From contig CANQDF010000009.1 of the NCBI GenBank assembly GCA_947591605.1, positions 1 to 64,000 on the forward strand: a stretch of 64,000 nt of DNA. The letters are read 5' to 3'. A model generated the notes under the pieces. That model was not told where the DNA came from and did not search any database. It saw only the letters and a program-made list of their open reading frames with translations. Below, piece after piece: positions 44,318 through 53,902 of the stretch (within the stretch, counting starts at the first letter, position 1; each line of letters opens with the position of its first letter). The stretch comes from an uncultured Clostridia bacterium. Lineage in GTDB: Bacteria > Bacillota > Clostridia > Lachnospirales > CAG-274. The position numbers were made by a program, and so were the translations under genes.

Positions 44318-45760
44318 ATGGAAAAAATCAAGGCTTTTTTGTACAGATATTTTAAACTTAAAGAGCATAATACAGGCATACGCAGGGAGCTTATGGCGGG
44401 TGCAACCAACTATTTTACCATTATTTATATTTTGCTGCTTGTACCCGAAATAATGCTTACAGCTTTTGCAGGTGCATTTGATGCAAACGGTAATCTAATA
44501 CCGGGTGCAGTCGTTTTTGACGGTATGACTGCCGAACAGCTTTTGGCAGCCATTACCGCAATAAGCTTTATAATGGCAGGGATAGGCTCAATAGCTATGG
44601 GTGTTATAATAAATGTGCCGTTTATACAGGGACCGTCTATAACAATAACTACCTTTGCCGCATATACCATATGTATGGGCTACGGTTACAGCTATCCGCA
44701 GATGCTTGCCATAGTTTTTCTTTCGGGAATATGCTTTTTTATACTTTCGGTAACGGGGCTGGAGTTTAAGATACACAGAGCCATACCCGTTAACCTTAAA
44801 TATGCCGTTACGGCAGGCGTGGGGCTTTTTATAGCCTTTACAGGGCTAAGAAAGGCTCATATAATAGAATCCGACCCGTCAAGCCTGCTTAAGATATTCA
44901 GCTTTTCGGAGTTTTCAAACTCCAATACGTTAAGCGCCTATCTGGCACTTTTTGGTGTTGTCATAATTGCGGTCATGATAAAAAAGCATATACACGGTGC
45001 CATTTTTATAGGCAAAATGCTTTGCATTGCAGCCGCAATACCGCTTGGCCTTATACATATGCCCGAGAGGGGCATTTCATACATAGATATACCCATAGAA
45101 AAGCTTTGCTGCAATATCGAGTTCAGGGGATTATTGGATATTTCAAGCACAAAGGCGTTTTTGCTGTCGTTTTTGTCGGTTGCCGTAGTAGTGCTGTCTA
45201 TATGTATTATGGACGTATTTGAAACCATAAGCGTTATAATAGCAACGGATACATTTACGGATGTAAATACGGGCGAAGCTCCTGTCAAAAAACGCATACC
45301 GCAGATACTGGAGCTGGATTCGATAACGACCGCCGCAGGCGCCCTTATGGGCTCGCCCACAGTTTCGACCTATGCGGAGAGCACCACAGGTATAATAGAG
45401 GGCGGCAGAACGGGGCTTACCGCTGTATTTACGGGCATAATGTTTCTTTTGTCCATAGTTGTATCCCCGCTTATGTCCATGATACCCTCCGCAGCAACCG
45501 CAACAACGCTGATAATGGCAGGCGTGCTCATGATGGGAGTTATAAAATATATAGATTTTGAAAATATCACCGAGGCAGTGCCTGCGTTTATGGCAATGAT
45601 ACTTATGCCTCTTACGGGCAGCATGCTTGCCGGTGTTTCAACGGGTATAGCGCTTTATGCCATAATCCATTTGTTTGCGGGAGAGGCAAAAAAAGCAGAT
45701 ACGCTTTTGTACATAATTACGCTGTTTTTTGCTTTAGCCATATGGATAACCGCCAGGTGA
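44318..45760 (+). CDS. NCS2 family purine permease (AzgA/PbuG type)
   Basis: The 480-residue protein has about twelve membrane helices and fits the NCS2 subfamily that carries adenine, guanine and hypoxanthine with protons. Visible are ELMAGATNYFTIIYIL at the start, GPSITITTFAAYTICMGYGYSYPQML, GLFIAFTGLRKAHI and PTVSTYAESTTGIIEGGRTGLTA, which holds the substrate-site region of the family. It follows ctpA by 18 bp with GTCCGAGGGA upstream. The specific base carried cannot be told. Confidence 0.9.
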   Translation: MEKIKAFLYRYFKLKEHNTGIRRELMAGATNYFTIIYILLLVPEIMLTAFAGAFDANGNLIPGAVVFDGMTAEQLLAAITAISFIMAGIGSIAMGVIINVPFIQGPSITITTFAAYTICMGYGYSYPQMLAIVFLSGICFFILSVTGLEFKIHRAIPVNLKYAVTAGVGLFIAFTGLRKAHIIESDPSSLLKIFSFSEFSNSNTLSAYLALFGVVIIAVMIKKHIHGAIFIGKMLCIAAAIPLGLIHMPERGISYIDIPIEKLCCNIEFRGLLDISSTKAFLLSFLSVAVVVLSICIMDVFETISVIIATDTFTDVNTGEAPVKKRIPQILELDSITTAAGALMGSPTVSTYAESTTGIIEGGRTGLTAVFTGIMFLLSIVVSPLMSMIPSAATATTLIMAGVLMMGVIKYIDFENITEAVPAFMAMILMPLTGSMLAGVSTGIALYAIIHLFAGEAKKADTLLYIITLFFALAIWITAR

Positions 45761-45767
45761 GCGGTTA
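45747..45767. terminator. Hairpin spanning two converging stop codons
   Basis: TAACCGC (45747-45753) and GCGGTTA (45761-45767) pair perfectly and straddle the plus-strand stop at 45760 and the minus-strand stop at 45765. There is no T run, so termination is uncertain; it may limit read-through from both sides. Confidence 0.35.
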
Positions 45768-46343
45768 AACAATGTTAAAAATGCCTATCAATACAATAAT
45801 TGTGCCGGAGAGGAGCGTACACACCCCGGTGTCCGTATCCTTGCCTATAAGCCTGCCGAGTTTTATGCCTGCGCTCATAAAAGCAAGCTGCATTAGCATT
45901 GCGGCAGCAGGCAGTAAAAAGCAGTAAGGTATGCTGCCGGCACCTATACATATACCTATAGAATCAAGCGAAAGAGCCGTTCCCAGGAAGAAAGCCTCTG
46001 CCGCATCTATACTGCCCGATCTGTCCGGGTCGCTTTCATACGGTGAGCGTATTATATTCACCGTGCGGCTTTGAGATGTATCGGGCTTTTTTCCGCTCTG
46101 CACAATGATCCAAAGCCCCATGGCTATAAGTATTATTCCGCTTATCAGATGTCCGCATTTTTCGGGCAGGAGCATATATAAGCCGCTGCCTGCGGCAGAT
46201 GCAAGGCTTATTATTACAAAGCCGGTCATGCAGGTTATAAGTGCGGCTGTCCTGTCAAGCTTAATGCTTCTTACACCCAAGGAAATACCAAGCCCTGCGG
46301 CGTCAATGCTCATTGCTGCGGATAAGAGTATAACTGTCAGCAA
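45765..46343 (-). CDS. ytaF: YtaF/MntP-type membrane protein
   Basis: The 192-residue protein has six membrane helices in two inverted halves, each with the S-x-D motif: AMSIDAAGLGISLG and ALSLDSIGICIGAG. The central cytoplasmic segment (IIRSPYESDPDRSGSIDAAEA) is the YtaF-specific insertion that separates it from MntP manganese exporters. YtaF is known as a sporulation membrane protein in Bacillus. The start is set at TTG 46341-46343, eight bases from GAGG (46352-46355); a GTG three codons upstream overlaps that site. It converges on the purine permease. Confidence 0.78.
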   Translation of the reverse strand: MLTVILLSAAMSIDAAGLGISLGVRSIKLDRTAALITCMTGFVIISLASAAGSGLYMLLPEKCGHLISGIILIAMGLWIIVQSGKKPDTSQSRTVNIIRSPYESDPDRSGSIDAAEAFFLGTALSLDSIGICIGAGSIPYCFLLPAAAMLMQLAFMSAGIKLGRLIGKDTDTGVCTLLSGTIIVLIGIFNIV

Positions 46344-46399
46344 TACTATCACCTCGTTTGTATAGTATGCGGCAGCTGTGTTTTTTGTGATTGTTTACA

Positions 46400-46454
46400 G
46401 ACAAATAAAATTGCCTGTTTGTCGGTAATATTTTACCGCCTGTCCCAATATAAT
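46400..46454 (+). promoter_or_regulatory. Palindromes and -10 box before the Ca2+ ATPase
   Basis: A perfect palindrome CGGTAA-TATT-TTACCG (46423-46438) and an inverted repeat GACAAA (46400-46405) / TTTGTC (46418-46423) lie just upstream of TATAAT (46449-46454). No good -35 box is found at 17 bp, which suits an activated or repressed promoter. The regulator is unknown. Confidence 0.4.
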
Positions 46455-46496
46455 GTTATAACCGCCGATAAACATATCAGGAATAGGAGTGGTAAA

Positions 46497-49073
46497 ATGA
46501 ACAATTTTCACAGCCATACAGTTAAGGAATGTGTAAAAGCAATGGGCAGCAGCCTTATTAACGGCTTAAGCACGGAGGAAGCGGAAAAACGTTTGCAGCG
46601 TGACGGTCCGAACCGACTAAGGGAACAGAAAAAAAGGTCTGTTTTGCTCTGTTTTATATCTCAATTCAAGGATTTTATGGTAATTGTGCTGATAGCAGCA
46701 GCCTTTATAAGCTTTTTTATCGGGCTGTACAGCGGCAGCGGCTTTGCGGATCCCATAATAATAATGGCAATAGTTATACTCAATGCCGTAATAGGCGTTG
46801 TGCAGGAGAGCAAGGCGGAAAAGGCTATTGAGGCATTAAAGCAGCTTACTATGCCGCATTGCAGCGTAAAGCGTGACGGCAGATTTAGGGATATTGAAAC
46901 GGACAAGCTGGTTGTGGGTGATATAATAAGGCTCTCACAGGGGAACCGTGTGCCTGCGGATTGCCGCATAACAGAGGCATATTCCCTCAAGGTAACGGAG
47001 GCAAATCTTACCGGAGAAGCCGTGCCTGCGGACAAGCTGGCGGACGGTGTACTGCCCGAGGATACGCCGCTTGGCGAGCGCTGCAATATGCTTTATATGG
47101 GCACGGGTATAGTAATGGGCAGATGTGAGGCGGTCGTATGTGCAGTGGGTATGAACAGTGAAATGGGCAATATAGCCGATATGCTCTCCGATACGGATAA
47201 CGACCCTACCCCTCTCCAGCAAAGGCTTAATGTTACTGGCAGGCTGCTTGGCATAGGAGCGCTTTTTATATGCTTTGTTATATTTGTTATAGGTATAGTA
47301 CGTGATATGCCGTTTTTTGAAATGTTTATGACCTCTGTCAGTCTTGCCGTAGCGGCAATACCGGAGGGGCTGCCCGCAATAGTTACAATAGTGCTGGCAA
47401 TAGGTACCAAAAGGATGGCGCAGAGGCGTGCCGTTGTGAGAAAGCTGCCTGCTGTTGAGGCTCTCGGCAGTGCAACTGTTATATGCTCCGATAAAACGGG
47501 TACACTTACCCAAAATAAAATGGCTGTATCGGAGATAAGCTCTTCCGACAGGCACCTGATGCTCACGCTTATGGCTTTATGCAACGACAGTGAACTGTCG
47601 GAGGACGGCTCGATCAGCGGTGAACCTACCGAAAATGCACTTGCCGAGGCAGCCTTGGCTGAGGGTATAGATAAAAACTATGCAGAAAGCCTGCATCCGA
47701 GGATAGGAGAATATCCGTTTGACTCCTCGCTCAAACGTATGACCACAATACACGGCTATGGGGATACAAGGCGCTGTATAACCAAGGGTGCGCCCGAAAA
47801 TGTACTTATGCTTTGCACTCATTATCTTGTAAACGGCAAAGCCGTACCGCTCAATGATGACGCAAGGCAGAGAATACTGGCGGAAAATGCGGTTATGTGC
47901 GGCAAAGCACTGCGTGTACTCGCAGCCGCATATAAGGACATAAAATCGGACTGCGGCAGCAGGGAATATGCCGAATACGGTCTTATATTCTGCGGCCTTG
48001 CAGGCATAATGGATCCTCCTAGGCCCGAGGTAAAGGCAGCGGTTGAAAAATGCCGCAAAGCGGGTATACGCCCCGTTATGATAACAGGCGACAACACCGC
48101 AACAGCCTCGGTCATTGCCCAGCGTATCGGTATACTCAGGCAAGGGGATATGGTCATATCGGGTACAGAGCTGGACAGACTTAACGATGAACAGCTCGGT
48201 GCGGTAATAGATAACTGCAGTGTGTTTGCAAGGGTGAGCCCTGCCCATAAAGTAAGGATAGTAAAGCTGCTGCGTTCAAGGGGCGAGATAGTTGCAATGA
48301 CAGGCGACGGCATAAACGATGCGCCTGCGCTTAAGGCAGCGGATATAGGCTGCGCTATGGGCATAACGGGTACCGATGCGGCAAAGGGAGCAGCCGATAT
48401 AGTGCTTACGGACGATAATTTTGCCACAATAGTTGAGGCTGTGCATGAGGGAAGAAATATATATGAAAATATAAAAAAATCGGTGCATTTTCTCTTATCA
48501 AGCAACATAGGCGAAATAATTACGGTATTTGCCGCAATGGTGATGGGGTTTTCGGCACCGCTGCTGCCGATACAGCTTTTGTGGGTCAATCTGGTGACGG
48601 ATTCCCTGCCTGCAATTGCGCTTGGCTTTGACCCGTGCGATGAGGATATTATGCTGAGAAAGCCGCAAAGGAACAACTCACTTTTTACAAAGGCGCTATG
48701 GCTGAGGATAGGCCTTGAAGGTGCAATGATAGGTATGCTTGCGCTTTTGGCATTTGCCGTTGGCAAGGTTATTTACAATGACCCCTGCGTAGGACGCACC
48801 ATGTCTTTTGCGGTGCTCAGCATATCACAGCTTGTGCATGCTTTTAATATGTGCAGCGAGCATTCCCTGTTCCATATAAATCCTCTCGGCAATAAATATC
48901 TTGTGGGGGCATTTATAATAGGCACCGTTATGCAGGCAGGCGTTATACAGCTGCCTTTTGCCGCGGAAATTTTCAGGGTAACCGCATTAAGCAGCATACA
49001 ATGGCTTTGTGTAATTATGCTGTGCCTTATGCCTGTTGTTATAGTCGAGATGGAAAAACGCTTCAACAGCTGA
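46497..49073 (+). CDS. Calcium-transporting P-type ATPase
   Basis: The 858-residue pump is a type II P-ATPase like SERCA and bacterial LMCA1. The phosphorylated Asp lies in CSDKTGTLTQNK (near residue 331). TGEAVPADK of the actuator loop, PEGLPAIVTIVLAIG (calcium-site helix), TGDNTATA and GDGINDAPALKAADIG complete the core; about ten helices are predicted. Calcium is inferred from PEGLPA and from NLVTDSLPAIALGF in helix 6, where the family keeps coordinating Asn and Asp. ATG 46497 follows GGAGTGG; the frame is open upstream without a ribosome site. Calcium export may matter in spores. Confidence 0.9.
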   Translation: MNNFHSHTVKECVKAMGSSLINGLSTEEAEKRLQRDGPNRLREQKKRSVLLCFISQFKDFMVIVLIAAAFISFFIGLYSGSGFADPIIIMAIVILNAVIGVVQESKAEKAIEALKQLTMPHCSVKRDGRFRDIETDKLVVGDIIRLSQGNRVPADCRITEAYSLKVTEANLTGEAVPADKLADGVLPEDTPLGERCNMLYMGTGIVMGRCEAVVCAVGMNSEMGNIADMLSDTDNDPTPLQQRLNVTGRLLGIGALFICFVIFVIGIVRDMPFFEMFMTSVSLAVAAIPEGLPAIVTIVLAIGTKRMAQRRAVVRKLPAVEALGSATVICSDKTGTLTQNKMAVSEISSSDRHLMLTLMALCNDSELSEDGSISGEPTENALAEAALAEGIDKNYAESLHPRIGEYPFDSSLKRMTTIHGYGDTRRCITKGAPENVLMLCTHYLVNGKAVPLNDDARQRILAENAVMCGKALRVLAAAYKDIKSDCGSREYAEYGLIFCGLAGIMDPPRPEVKAAVEKCRKAGIRPVMITGDNTATASVIAQRIGILRQGDMVISGTELDRLNDEQLGAVIDNCSVFARVSPAHKVRIVKLLRSRGEIVAMTGDGINDAPALKAADIGCAMGITGTDAAKGAADIVLTDDNFATIVEAVHEGRNIYENIKKSVHFLLSSNIGEIITVFAAMVMGFSAPLLPIQLLWVNLVTDSLPAIALGFDPCDEDIMLRKPQRNNSLFTKALWLRIGLEGAMIGMLALLAFAVGKVIYNDPCVGRTMSFAVLSISQLVHAFNMCSEHSLFHINPLGNKYLVGAFIIGTVMQAGVIQLPFAAEIFRVTALSSIQWLCVIMLCLMPVVIVEMEKRFNS

Positions 49074-49135
49074 GAATATATTACTTTATTTACGAATATA
49101 TTTATATATATATAAGCTTTACAAGAGGTGATAAA

Positions 49136-49938
49136 ATGGAAAAAAGACATTATAAAGGGAGAAGGACAACAAAATACAGGCACAGCTCCGCAAGAAACAG
49201 GGGAATCGACAGGCAGAACAGCTACTTTTTTATAAAAGCAAATATTTGCCTTGGCGTAATAATATGCACCCTTGCAGCCGTATCGCTTGAAAGCGAAAAG
49301 GCAGAGCTGGCAGCGGAAAAGCTTTCGGCTCTGATAGGTACAAATATGACGGGTGAGGAGCTTGCGGAAAAGGGGAGCAGCATAATTGCCGCAATAAAAG
49401 GGGACGGAGGCATATATACCTTTGCAGGAGAAAAGGAGCATATTAAGCTGAACGATGAGATCATAGCGGAAATAGACAGCAGGAGCGGTATTTATGAGCA
49501 GAATAACAAGGGAGCGCCGCAGAACAATGGGTCGCCCCTGTCAGGGGAGTGATAACCTCGTACTACGGTGAGCGCACAGACCCGTTCGGTTCGGGTGAGG
49601 AGCTGCATAACGGCATTGATATAGGTGTCCCTATGGGTACGGAGGTATGTGCGGCAAGCAGCGGAGTGGTCACCGAGGTGGGCTCGTCGCAGAGCTGGGG
49701 CAATTATCTCAGATACAGGGCAGACGACGGAAAAACGGTTATATATGCTCATCTTGACAAGGTGCTTGCAGAGGAAAACGACAAAATAAAACAGGGTGAT
49801 ACCGTAGCGGTTTCGGGCTGCACCGGAGCTTCAACAGGCCCGCATCTGCACTTTGGCGTATATGAAAACGGAGAAAGCATTGACCCTATGACAGTTACCA
49901 AGGAGAGTGATTACAGAGCAGATCAATTTGGAGAGTGA
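49136..49938 (+). pseudogene. spoIVFA: Frameshifted SpoIVFA-like M23 protein
   Basis: The first frame (49136-49552) encodes a basic N-terminus, one membrane helix (IKANICLGVIICTLAAVSL) and a linker, and ends with TGA-TAA. The M23 domain continues in another frame to 49938, with HNGIDIGVP and TGPHLHFGVYE metal residues intact. Adding one base to the GGG at 49510-49512 restores a single 267-residue frame through AAEQWVAPVRGVITSYYGER, which is the expected M23 junction, and gives a length close to Bacillus SpoIVFA (264). SpoIVFA tethers and regulates the protease SpoIVFB, and that gene follows directly. Restart at GTG 49549 could still make the M23 half, without its anchor. The break may be a true mutation or a sequencing error. 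Confidence 0.82.
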
Positions 49939-49943
49939 AAATA

Positions 49944-50792
49944 TTGAGTTTTAAAATAAAGGGCTTTAGTGTAAATCTGAAGCCCTCGTTTTTTGTTATG
50001 TGTGCCCTGCTTACGGCAGCAGGCTGCGGCAGGCTTTTGTGTGTGCTTATTTTTTCGGTGACCCTGCACGAGGCTGGGCATATATGTGCGGCAATGCTTT
50101 GCGGCATAAGACCGGAGGGTATACTCATTACGCCTATAGGTCAGCAGGCATATATAAACGGTATTGAAAGGATAAGCTTTTTCAGGCGTATGGTCATTGT
50201 ACTGGCAGGGCCTGCGGTAAATATTGCGCTTTATTTGATCTTTGGCAGCAGAATAAATATGGCGCTGTTTTTATTTAATATGCTGCCTGCATATCCTCTT
50301 GACGGAGGCAGATTTTTACACTATATACTGGGCTACTGCCTGGGCGTACTCAGGGCAAACAGGGTGCAAAGCTTTTTAAGCAAGGGTATTGCCGTGGCGC
50401 TGTTTGTGCTGGGCTTTGTACAGACGATACTGTATTTTGGCAATATAAGCCTTTTGTGCATAGGTTTTTATCTCATAAAAATAAACAGGCAGGAGTATAT
50501 AAATATGACCTTTGCCTTTTATCGCAGCGTAATGTACCGCAGCGATAAAAAGGTGCTGTCGGTAAGGGGAATAATGGCGGGTGAAGGTATATGCCTTAAA
50601 ACCATTGTATACCGCCTTGGATGGGATTACTATACAATAGTGTATGTGCGCAGCGGCAATAAAAGCATATGTATAGGTGAGGAGGAGCTTATTGCATATA
50701 TTATGAAGGAAAATATCAACCACAGGCTTAAGGATATTGTTAAAAGCGGATATAATTATAGCAGTTGCAATTGCGGGGGAAATGATATATAA
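49944..50792 (+). CDS. spoIVFB: Intramembrane metalloprotease SpoIVFB-like
   Basis: The 282-residue protein is an M50-family site-2 protease with six or so membrane helices. Zinc ligands are HEAGH (FSVTLHEAGHICAA) and the Asp in MLPAYPLDGGRFLHYILG. The C-terminal part (about residues 185-282) resembles the CBS-like regulatory region that binds pro-sigma-K and ATP in SpoIVFB. In Bacillus it frees sigma-K in the mother cell during sporulation. TTG 49944 is chosen with GGAG ten bases upstream; GTG 49935 is also in frame but only one base from that site. It overlaps or abuts the M23 gene, fitting a SpoIVFA-SpoIVFB pair. Confidence 0.88.
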   Translation: MSFKIKGFSVNLKPSFFVMCALLTAAGCGRLLCVLIFSVTLHEAGHICAAMLCGIRPEGILITPIGQQAYINGIERISFFRRMVIVLAGPAVNIALYLIFGSRINMALFLFNMLPAYPLDGGRFLHYILGYCLGVLRANRVQSFLSKGIAVALFVLGFVQTILYFGNISLLCIGFYLIKINRQEYINMTFAFYRSVMYRSDKKVLSVRGIMAGEGICLKTIVYRLGWDYYTIVYVRSGNKSICIGEEELIAYIMKENINHRLKDIVKSGYNYSSCNCGGNDI

Positions 50793-50793
50793 T
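50765..50793 (+). promoter_or_regulatory. Promoter of the lipoprotein gene
   Basis: TTGCAA (50765-50770), 17 bp and TATAAT (50788-50793). It lies over the last codons of spoIVFB. Confidence 0.65.
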
Positions 50794-50835
50794 TAAACTG
50801 TAATTTATGCTTCACAGGCATAGGGAGGATAAAAA

Positions 50836-51750
50836 ATGAAAAAATACATCAGGATAACTGCGGCAGCCCTGGCTTTAATGTTAGCCGTATCGGGCTGCGG
50901 AGATAATAAAAGCAACAATGAGGAAAAGGAGCCTGCCGTGCAGGAGGACAGCAGGCAGGATATGCTTGCCGACAGGCTTGACGAGCTTGGTGCGGATATA
51001 ACCTCTCTTAAGCAAAGGGCAGAGGAGTGCTATGATAAGGGGCTTATTGACGAGGATAAATATAATGAGATAATGCAGCTTGATGATATGTTAGCCGATA
51101 TAGGCAGCGATGGAACGGATGAAAATATACTTAAATACAATCAGCTCAAAAACCTTATAGACGAGCTTAAGTATGATCTGTCGGCTGCGGAGGATCCGCA
51201 TAAGACCGATGAGGATACGGCACTTACATCCCTTATGGAATGTATAGAGCAGTCGGAGGAAAGTATTGTCGGTGCGCATGACAGAGGTGTGCTGCCCGAT
51301 GACAGATATGAATTGTTTAACCAATATAAGGCAGAGGTCAAGGGATATATCGACGGCACAGCCGAGAGGGGCGATGCTCTGCTTGACAGGCTTGCCGAAA
51401 TACGCTCCGATATAACTACGATGGCATCGCAATCCGAGGCGGATAACGAAACCATCGACAAGCTTCTGGAGGAGCCTGTAACGGTTGAGGACAATACAGA
51501 GATGGAGGAGCTGGTTTCCAATTATCTTGAGCTGCAGTCCGAGGTGCAGGATAAGGTGGACGGCGGTGAACTGCCGGAGGATAAACTGGTTGAACTTTTA
51601 AATATAGGTATTGATGTTGTTAAGGTAAAGGAGGCGCTGCAAACAGGCGATATTACGGATGAAACACGCCAGACTATGCGTGATAGCAGTGCCAAACTGA
51701 AAACCTACGCCGAGGGGATAGGCTCGGACAAGGCACAGTATTTTGAGTAG
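50836..51750 (+). CDS. Helical lipoprotein of unknown function
   Basis: The 304-residue protein has a type II signal peptide with lipobox LAVSGC, so Cys21 should be lipidated. The mature part is highly charged and helical with three related helical repeats, each with a LEEL/LDEL segment followed by a short GxLxxDKYxE-like turn (KGLIDEDKYNE, RGVLPDDRYEL, GGELPEDKLVE). That periodicity suggests spectrin-like bundles. I do not recognise a family. It has its own promoter and a strong terminator, so it is monocistronic. GGGAGG precedes the ATG. Confidence 0.7.
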   Translation: MKKYIRITAAALALMLAVSGCGDNKSNNEEKEPAVQEDSRQDMLADRLDELGADITSLKQRAEECYDKGLIDEDKYNEIMQLDDMLADIGSDGTDENILKYNQLKNLIDELKYDLSAAEDPHKTDEDTALTSLMECIEQSEESIVGAHDRGVLPDDRYELFNQYKAEVKGYIDGTAERGDALLDRLAEIRSDITTMASQSEADNETIDKLLEEPVTVEDNTEMEELVSNYLELQSEVQDKVDGGELPEDKLVELLNIGIDVVKVKEALQTGDITDETRQTMRDSSAKLKTYAEGIGSDKAQYFE

Positions 51751-51792
51751 TAAGCCATATATGTCAGCATAAAATATATGTATTAAAAAATA

Positions 51793-51832
51793 TCAGCCGC
51801 CGTTCACAATTGAACGGCGGCTGAATTTTTTT
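51793..51832. terminator. Bidirectional terminator
   Basis: A 14-bp perfect stem, TCAGCCGCCGTTCA (51793-51806) and TGAACGGCGGCTGA (51811-51824), has T runs on both strands and serves the lipoprotein gene and the malQ unit. Confidence 0.9.
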
Positions 51833-52271
51833 ATCCGCAATAAAAATCATCGGGCAAAATAAGTCTGTAATCATTTTCGGGATATTTTGCCATAAGCTTA
51901 TTCATAGTGACCTCGGCACTTAAAAAGTTGTCGAAGGCTTTTATTATTTTGCCGCTGTTTATTTCCGTAAGCTTAATTACCATAGGAGAGTATTTAAGTA
52001 TTTTATTGCAGCAGATACGACATTTACCCTCGTATTCACTTTCCTGAAGAGTAAATTCTGTTACGGTATAGTACTCTGTACCTCCCATATATGAATGCTC
52101 GATTCTTGTGGTGCATTTGCCGAATTCTTCCTCAGCGGCAGCCCTGTCGGCATAGCTTTTGCGTACCAATGGCTCGTTTTCAATATATTCAAGTGTACAT
52201 CCCTTTATTATATTGTAGCGCAGGCCGAGGTTTATTTTAGCTGTGTTTTGTACAATGTCGTATTTTATCAT
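51831..52271 (-). CDS. Hypothetical protein with Cys cluster
   Basis: The 146-residue soluble protein has a CxxCC motif in GKCRICCNKILKYSP and a beta-rich N-terminal half (TRIEHSYMGGTEYYTVTEF). No known family. It lies 18 bp after malQ and should share its transcript, ending at the bidirectional terminator. GGGGA precedes the ATG. The cysteines might bind metal, but this is only a guess. Confidence 0.6.
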   Translation of the reverse strand: MIKYDIVQNTAKINLGLRYNIIKGCTLEYIENEPLVRKSYADRAAAEEEFGKCTTRIEHSYMGGTEYYTVTEFTLQESEYEGKCRICCNKILKYSPMVIKLTEINSGKIIKAFDNFLSAEVTMNKLMAKYPENDYRLILPDDFYCG

Positions 52272-52289
52272 ATAATGTATTCCCCAATA

Positions 52290-53864
52290 TTAATGTCTGT
52301 TATACAGGTCACATAAATATCTTAAACCGTCGGCGGTTTCGTCGGTCAAATCTCCCTGCCTGAAACGGAACTGCCAGTTGCCGCTTGCAACACCGGGGGT
52401 ATTCATCCTTGCTTCGCTGCCGAGGCACAGTATATCCTGAAGCGGAATGATGCAGTACTTTGCACAGGACGATATTGCAAGCCTTATCATATCCCAGCTG
52501 ATGTCGTTGCCGGAGATATTCATAAGACGTCTTGCATAATCACGGCACTGCTCGTTTGTGCTGTCGTACCATCCCTTTGTTGTATCGTTGTCGTGAGTAC
52601 CGGTATAAACAACAAAGTTATCGCTTGTGTAATTGTGAGGCAGATAGGCGTTACCGTGGTTGTCAAATGCAAACTGCAGTATTTTCATACCGGGCAGACC
52701 GAGCTCATCTCTGAGCATACCGACCTCCGGGTTAAGGTCGCCCAGATCCTCGGCAATTATGTCAAGCGAACCGAGCTTGTTTTTTATAGCGTCAAAAAGC
52801 TCTCTCTGAGGGCCCTTTTTCCATTTGCCTTTTACGGCATTTTCCGAGCCATAGGGTATCGCCCAGTAGCTCTCAAATGCTCTGAAGTGGTCTATGCGCA
52901 CTATATCCACAAGCTTAAGCACGCTTTCCACACGTTTTATCCACCATTGGTAATCGGTTTTTTTATGGTATGCCCAATTATACAGAGGATTGCCCCAAAG
53001 CTGTCCCTCTGCACTGAAATAATCCGGCGGAACACCTGCCACCTCGGTAGGGAAGCCCTTTGCATTTATATGGAACAGCTCTCTTTCAGCCCATGTATCT
53101 GCGCTGTCGGCAGCCACAAATATAGGTATGTCACCTATAAGGGATATGCCCTTGTCGTTTGCATATGCCTTAAGCTCCTCCCATTGCTTAAAGAAAATAT
53201 ACTGTATAAACTTATAGTAGCTTATGTCGTCGCTTAAAAGCTTTGTATATTTTTTTATTGCCTCCTCCTCACGGTTTTTTATCTCATCCGGGAAGGAGTT
53301 CCAGCAGGCACCGTAATAGCAGTCCTTGGCTCCGTTTTCTCCGAGGCTTTTTACGGTTTGTCTGTAGTAGGATTTAAATTCCTTTGTTTCATATTCAAAT
53401 TTACGCTTTTGTATAAAATAGTTTTTGAGCGCCATAAACAGGGCGTAGTCGTTTATCCAAAAGGCGTTTTTTCGGCAAAAGCTCTTATAGTCCTTATCTC
53501 CCTTTTCAAGAGATCTAAAGTTTGCGTGAGCCTTTTTAAAAAGTCCCTCTTTATAGCTCTGTACAGCGCCAAAGTCTACCTTGTCGTCATTAAAGGCAGG
53601 TGTGCTGCTTATATCCTCATCGGATAAAAGTCCGTCTTCAACAAGCAGCTCCGGGCTTATCATAAGAGGATTGCCCGCAAAGGCGGAAAAACTCTGATAA
53701 GGTGAATCTCCGAAGCCTGTATGTCCGAGCGGAAGTATCTGCCACAAGCTTTGCCCGGATTTTTCAAGAAAATCAACAAAGCTGTAAGCGGATCTTCCAA
53801 GGTCGCCTATACCGTATTTGCCGGGTAACGATGTGGGGTGTAATAAAATTCCACATTTTCTCAT
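52290..53864 (-). CDS. malQ: 4-alpha-glucanotransferase
   Basis: The 524-residue GH77 enzyme moves alpha-1,4-glucan segments between malto-oligosaccharides. Catalytic residues are visible: the nucleophile Asp in VRIDHFRAFESYWA, the acid Glu in IIAEDLG and the Asp in GTHDNDTTKGW. The start MRKCGILLHPTSLPGKYGIGDLG is typical. It would process glycogen or starch; no phosphorylase is nearby. Promoter at 53903-53931. ATG 53864 follows an AAGGAT site. Confidence 0.93.
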   Translation of the reverse strand: MRKCGILLHPTSLPGKYGIGDLGRSAYSFVDFLEKSGQSLWQILPLGHTGFGDSPYQSFSAFAGNPLMISPELLVEDGLLSDEDISSTPAFNDDKVDFGAVQSYKEGLFKKAHANFRSLEKGDKDYKSFCRKNAFWINDYALFMALKNYFIQKRKFEYETKEFKSYYRQTVKSLGENGAKDCYYGACWNSFPDEIKNREEEAIKKYTKLLSDDISYYKFIQYIFFKQWEELKAYANDKGISLIGDIPIFVAADSADTWAERELFHINAKGFPTEVAGVPPDYFSAEGQLWGNPLYNWAYHKKTDYQWWIKRVESVLKLVDIVRIDHFRAFESYWAIPYGSENAVKGKWKKGPQRELFDAIKNKLGSLDIIAEDLGDLNPEVGMLRDELGLPGMKILQFAFDNHGNAYLPHNYTSDNFVVYTGTHDNDTTKGWYDSTNEQCRDYARRLMNISGNDISWDMIRLAISSCAKYCIIPLQDILCLGSEARMNTPGVASGNWQFRFRQGDLTDETADGLRYLCDLYNRH

Positions 53865-53902
53865 AATAGATCACATCCTTAATAATATAATGTCCTTTAT
53901 TT

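Noticed and set aside
47822-48766. A 314-codon antisense open frame inside the calcium ATPase
   Set aside because: It lies opposite conserved ATPase motifs, has no ribosome site and its sequence is low in recognisable structure.
49500-49552. Programmed frameshift in the SpoIVFA-like gene
   Set aside because: No slippery heptamer or following stem is visible, so a mutation or sequence error is simpler.
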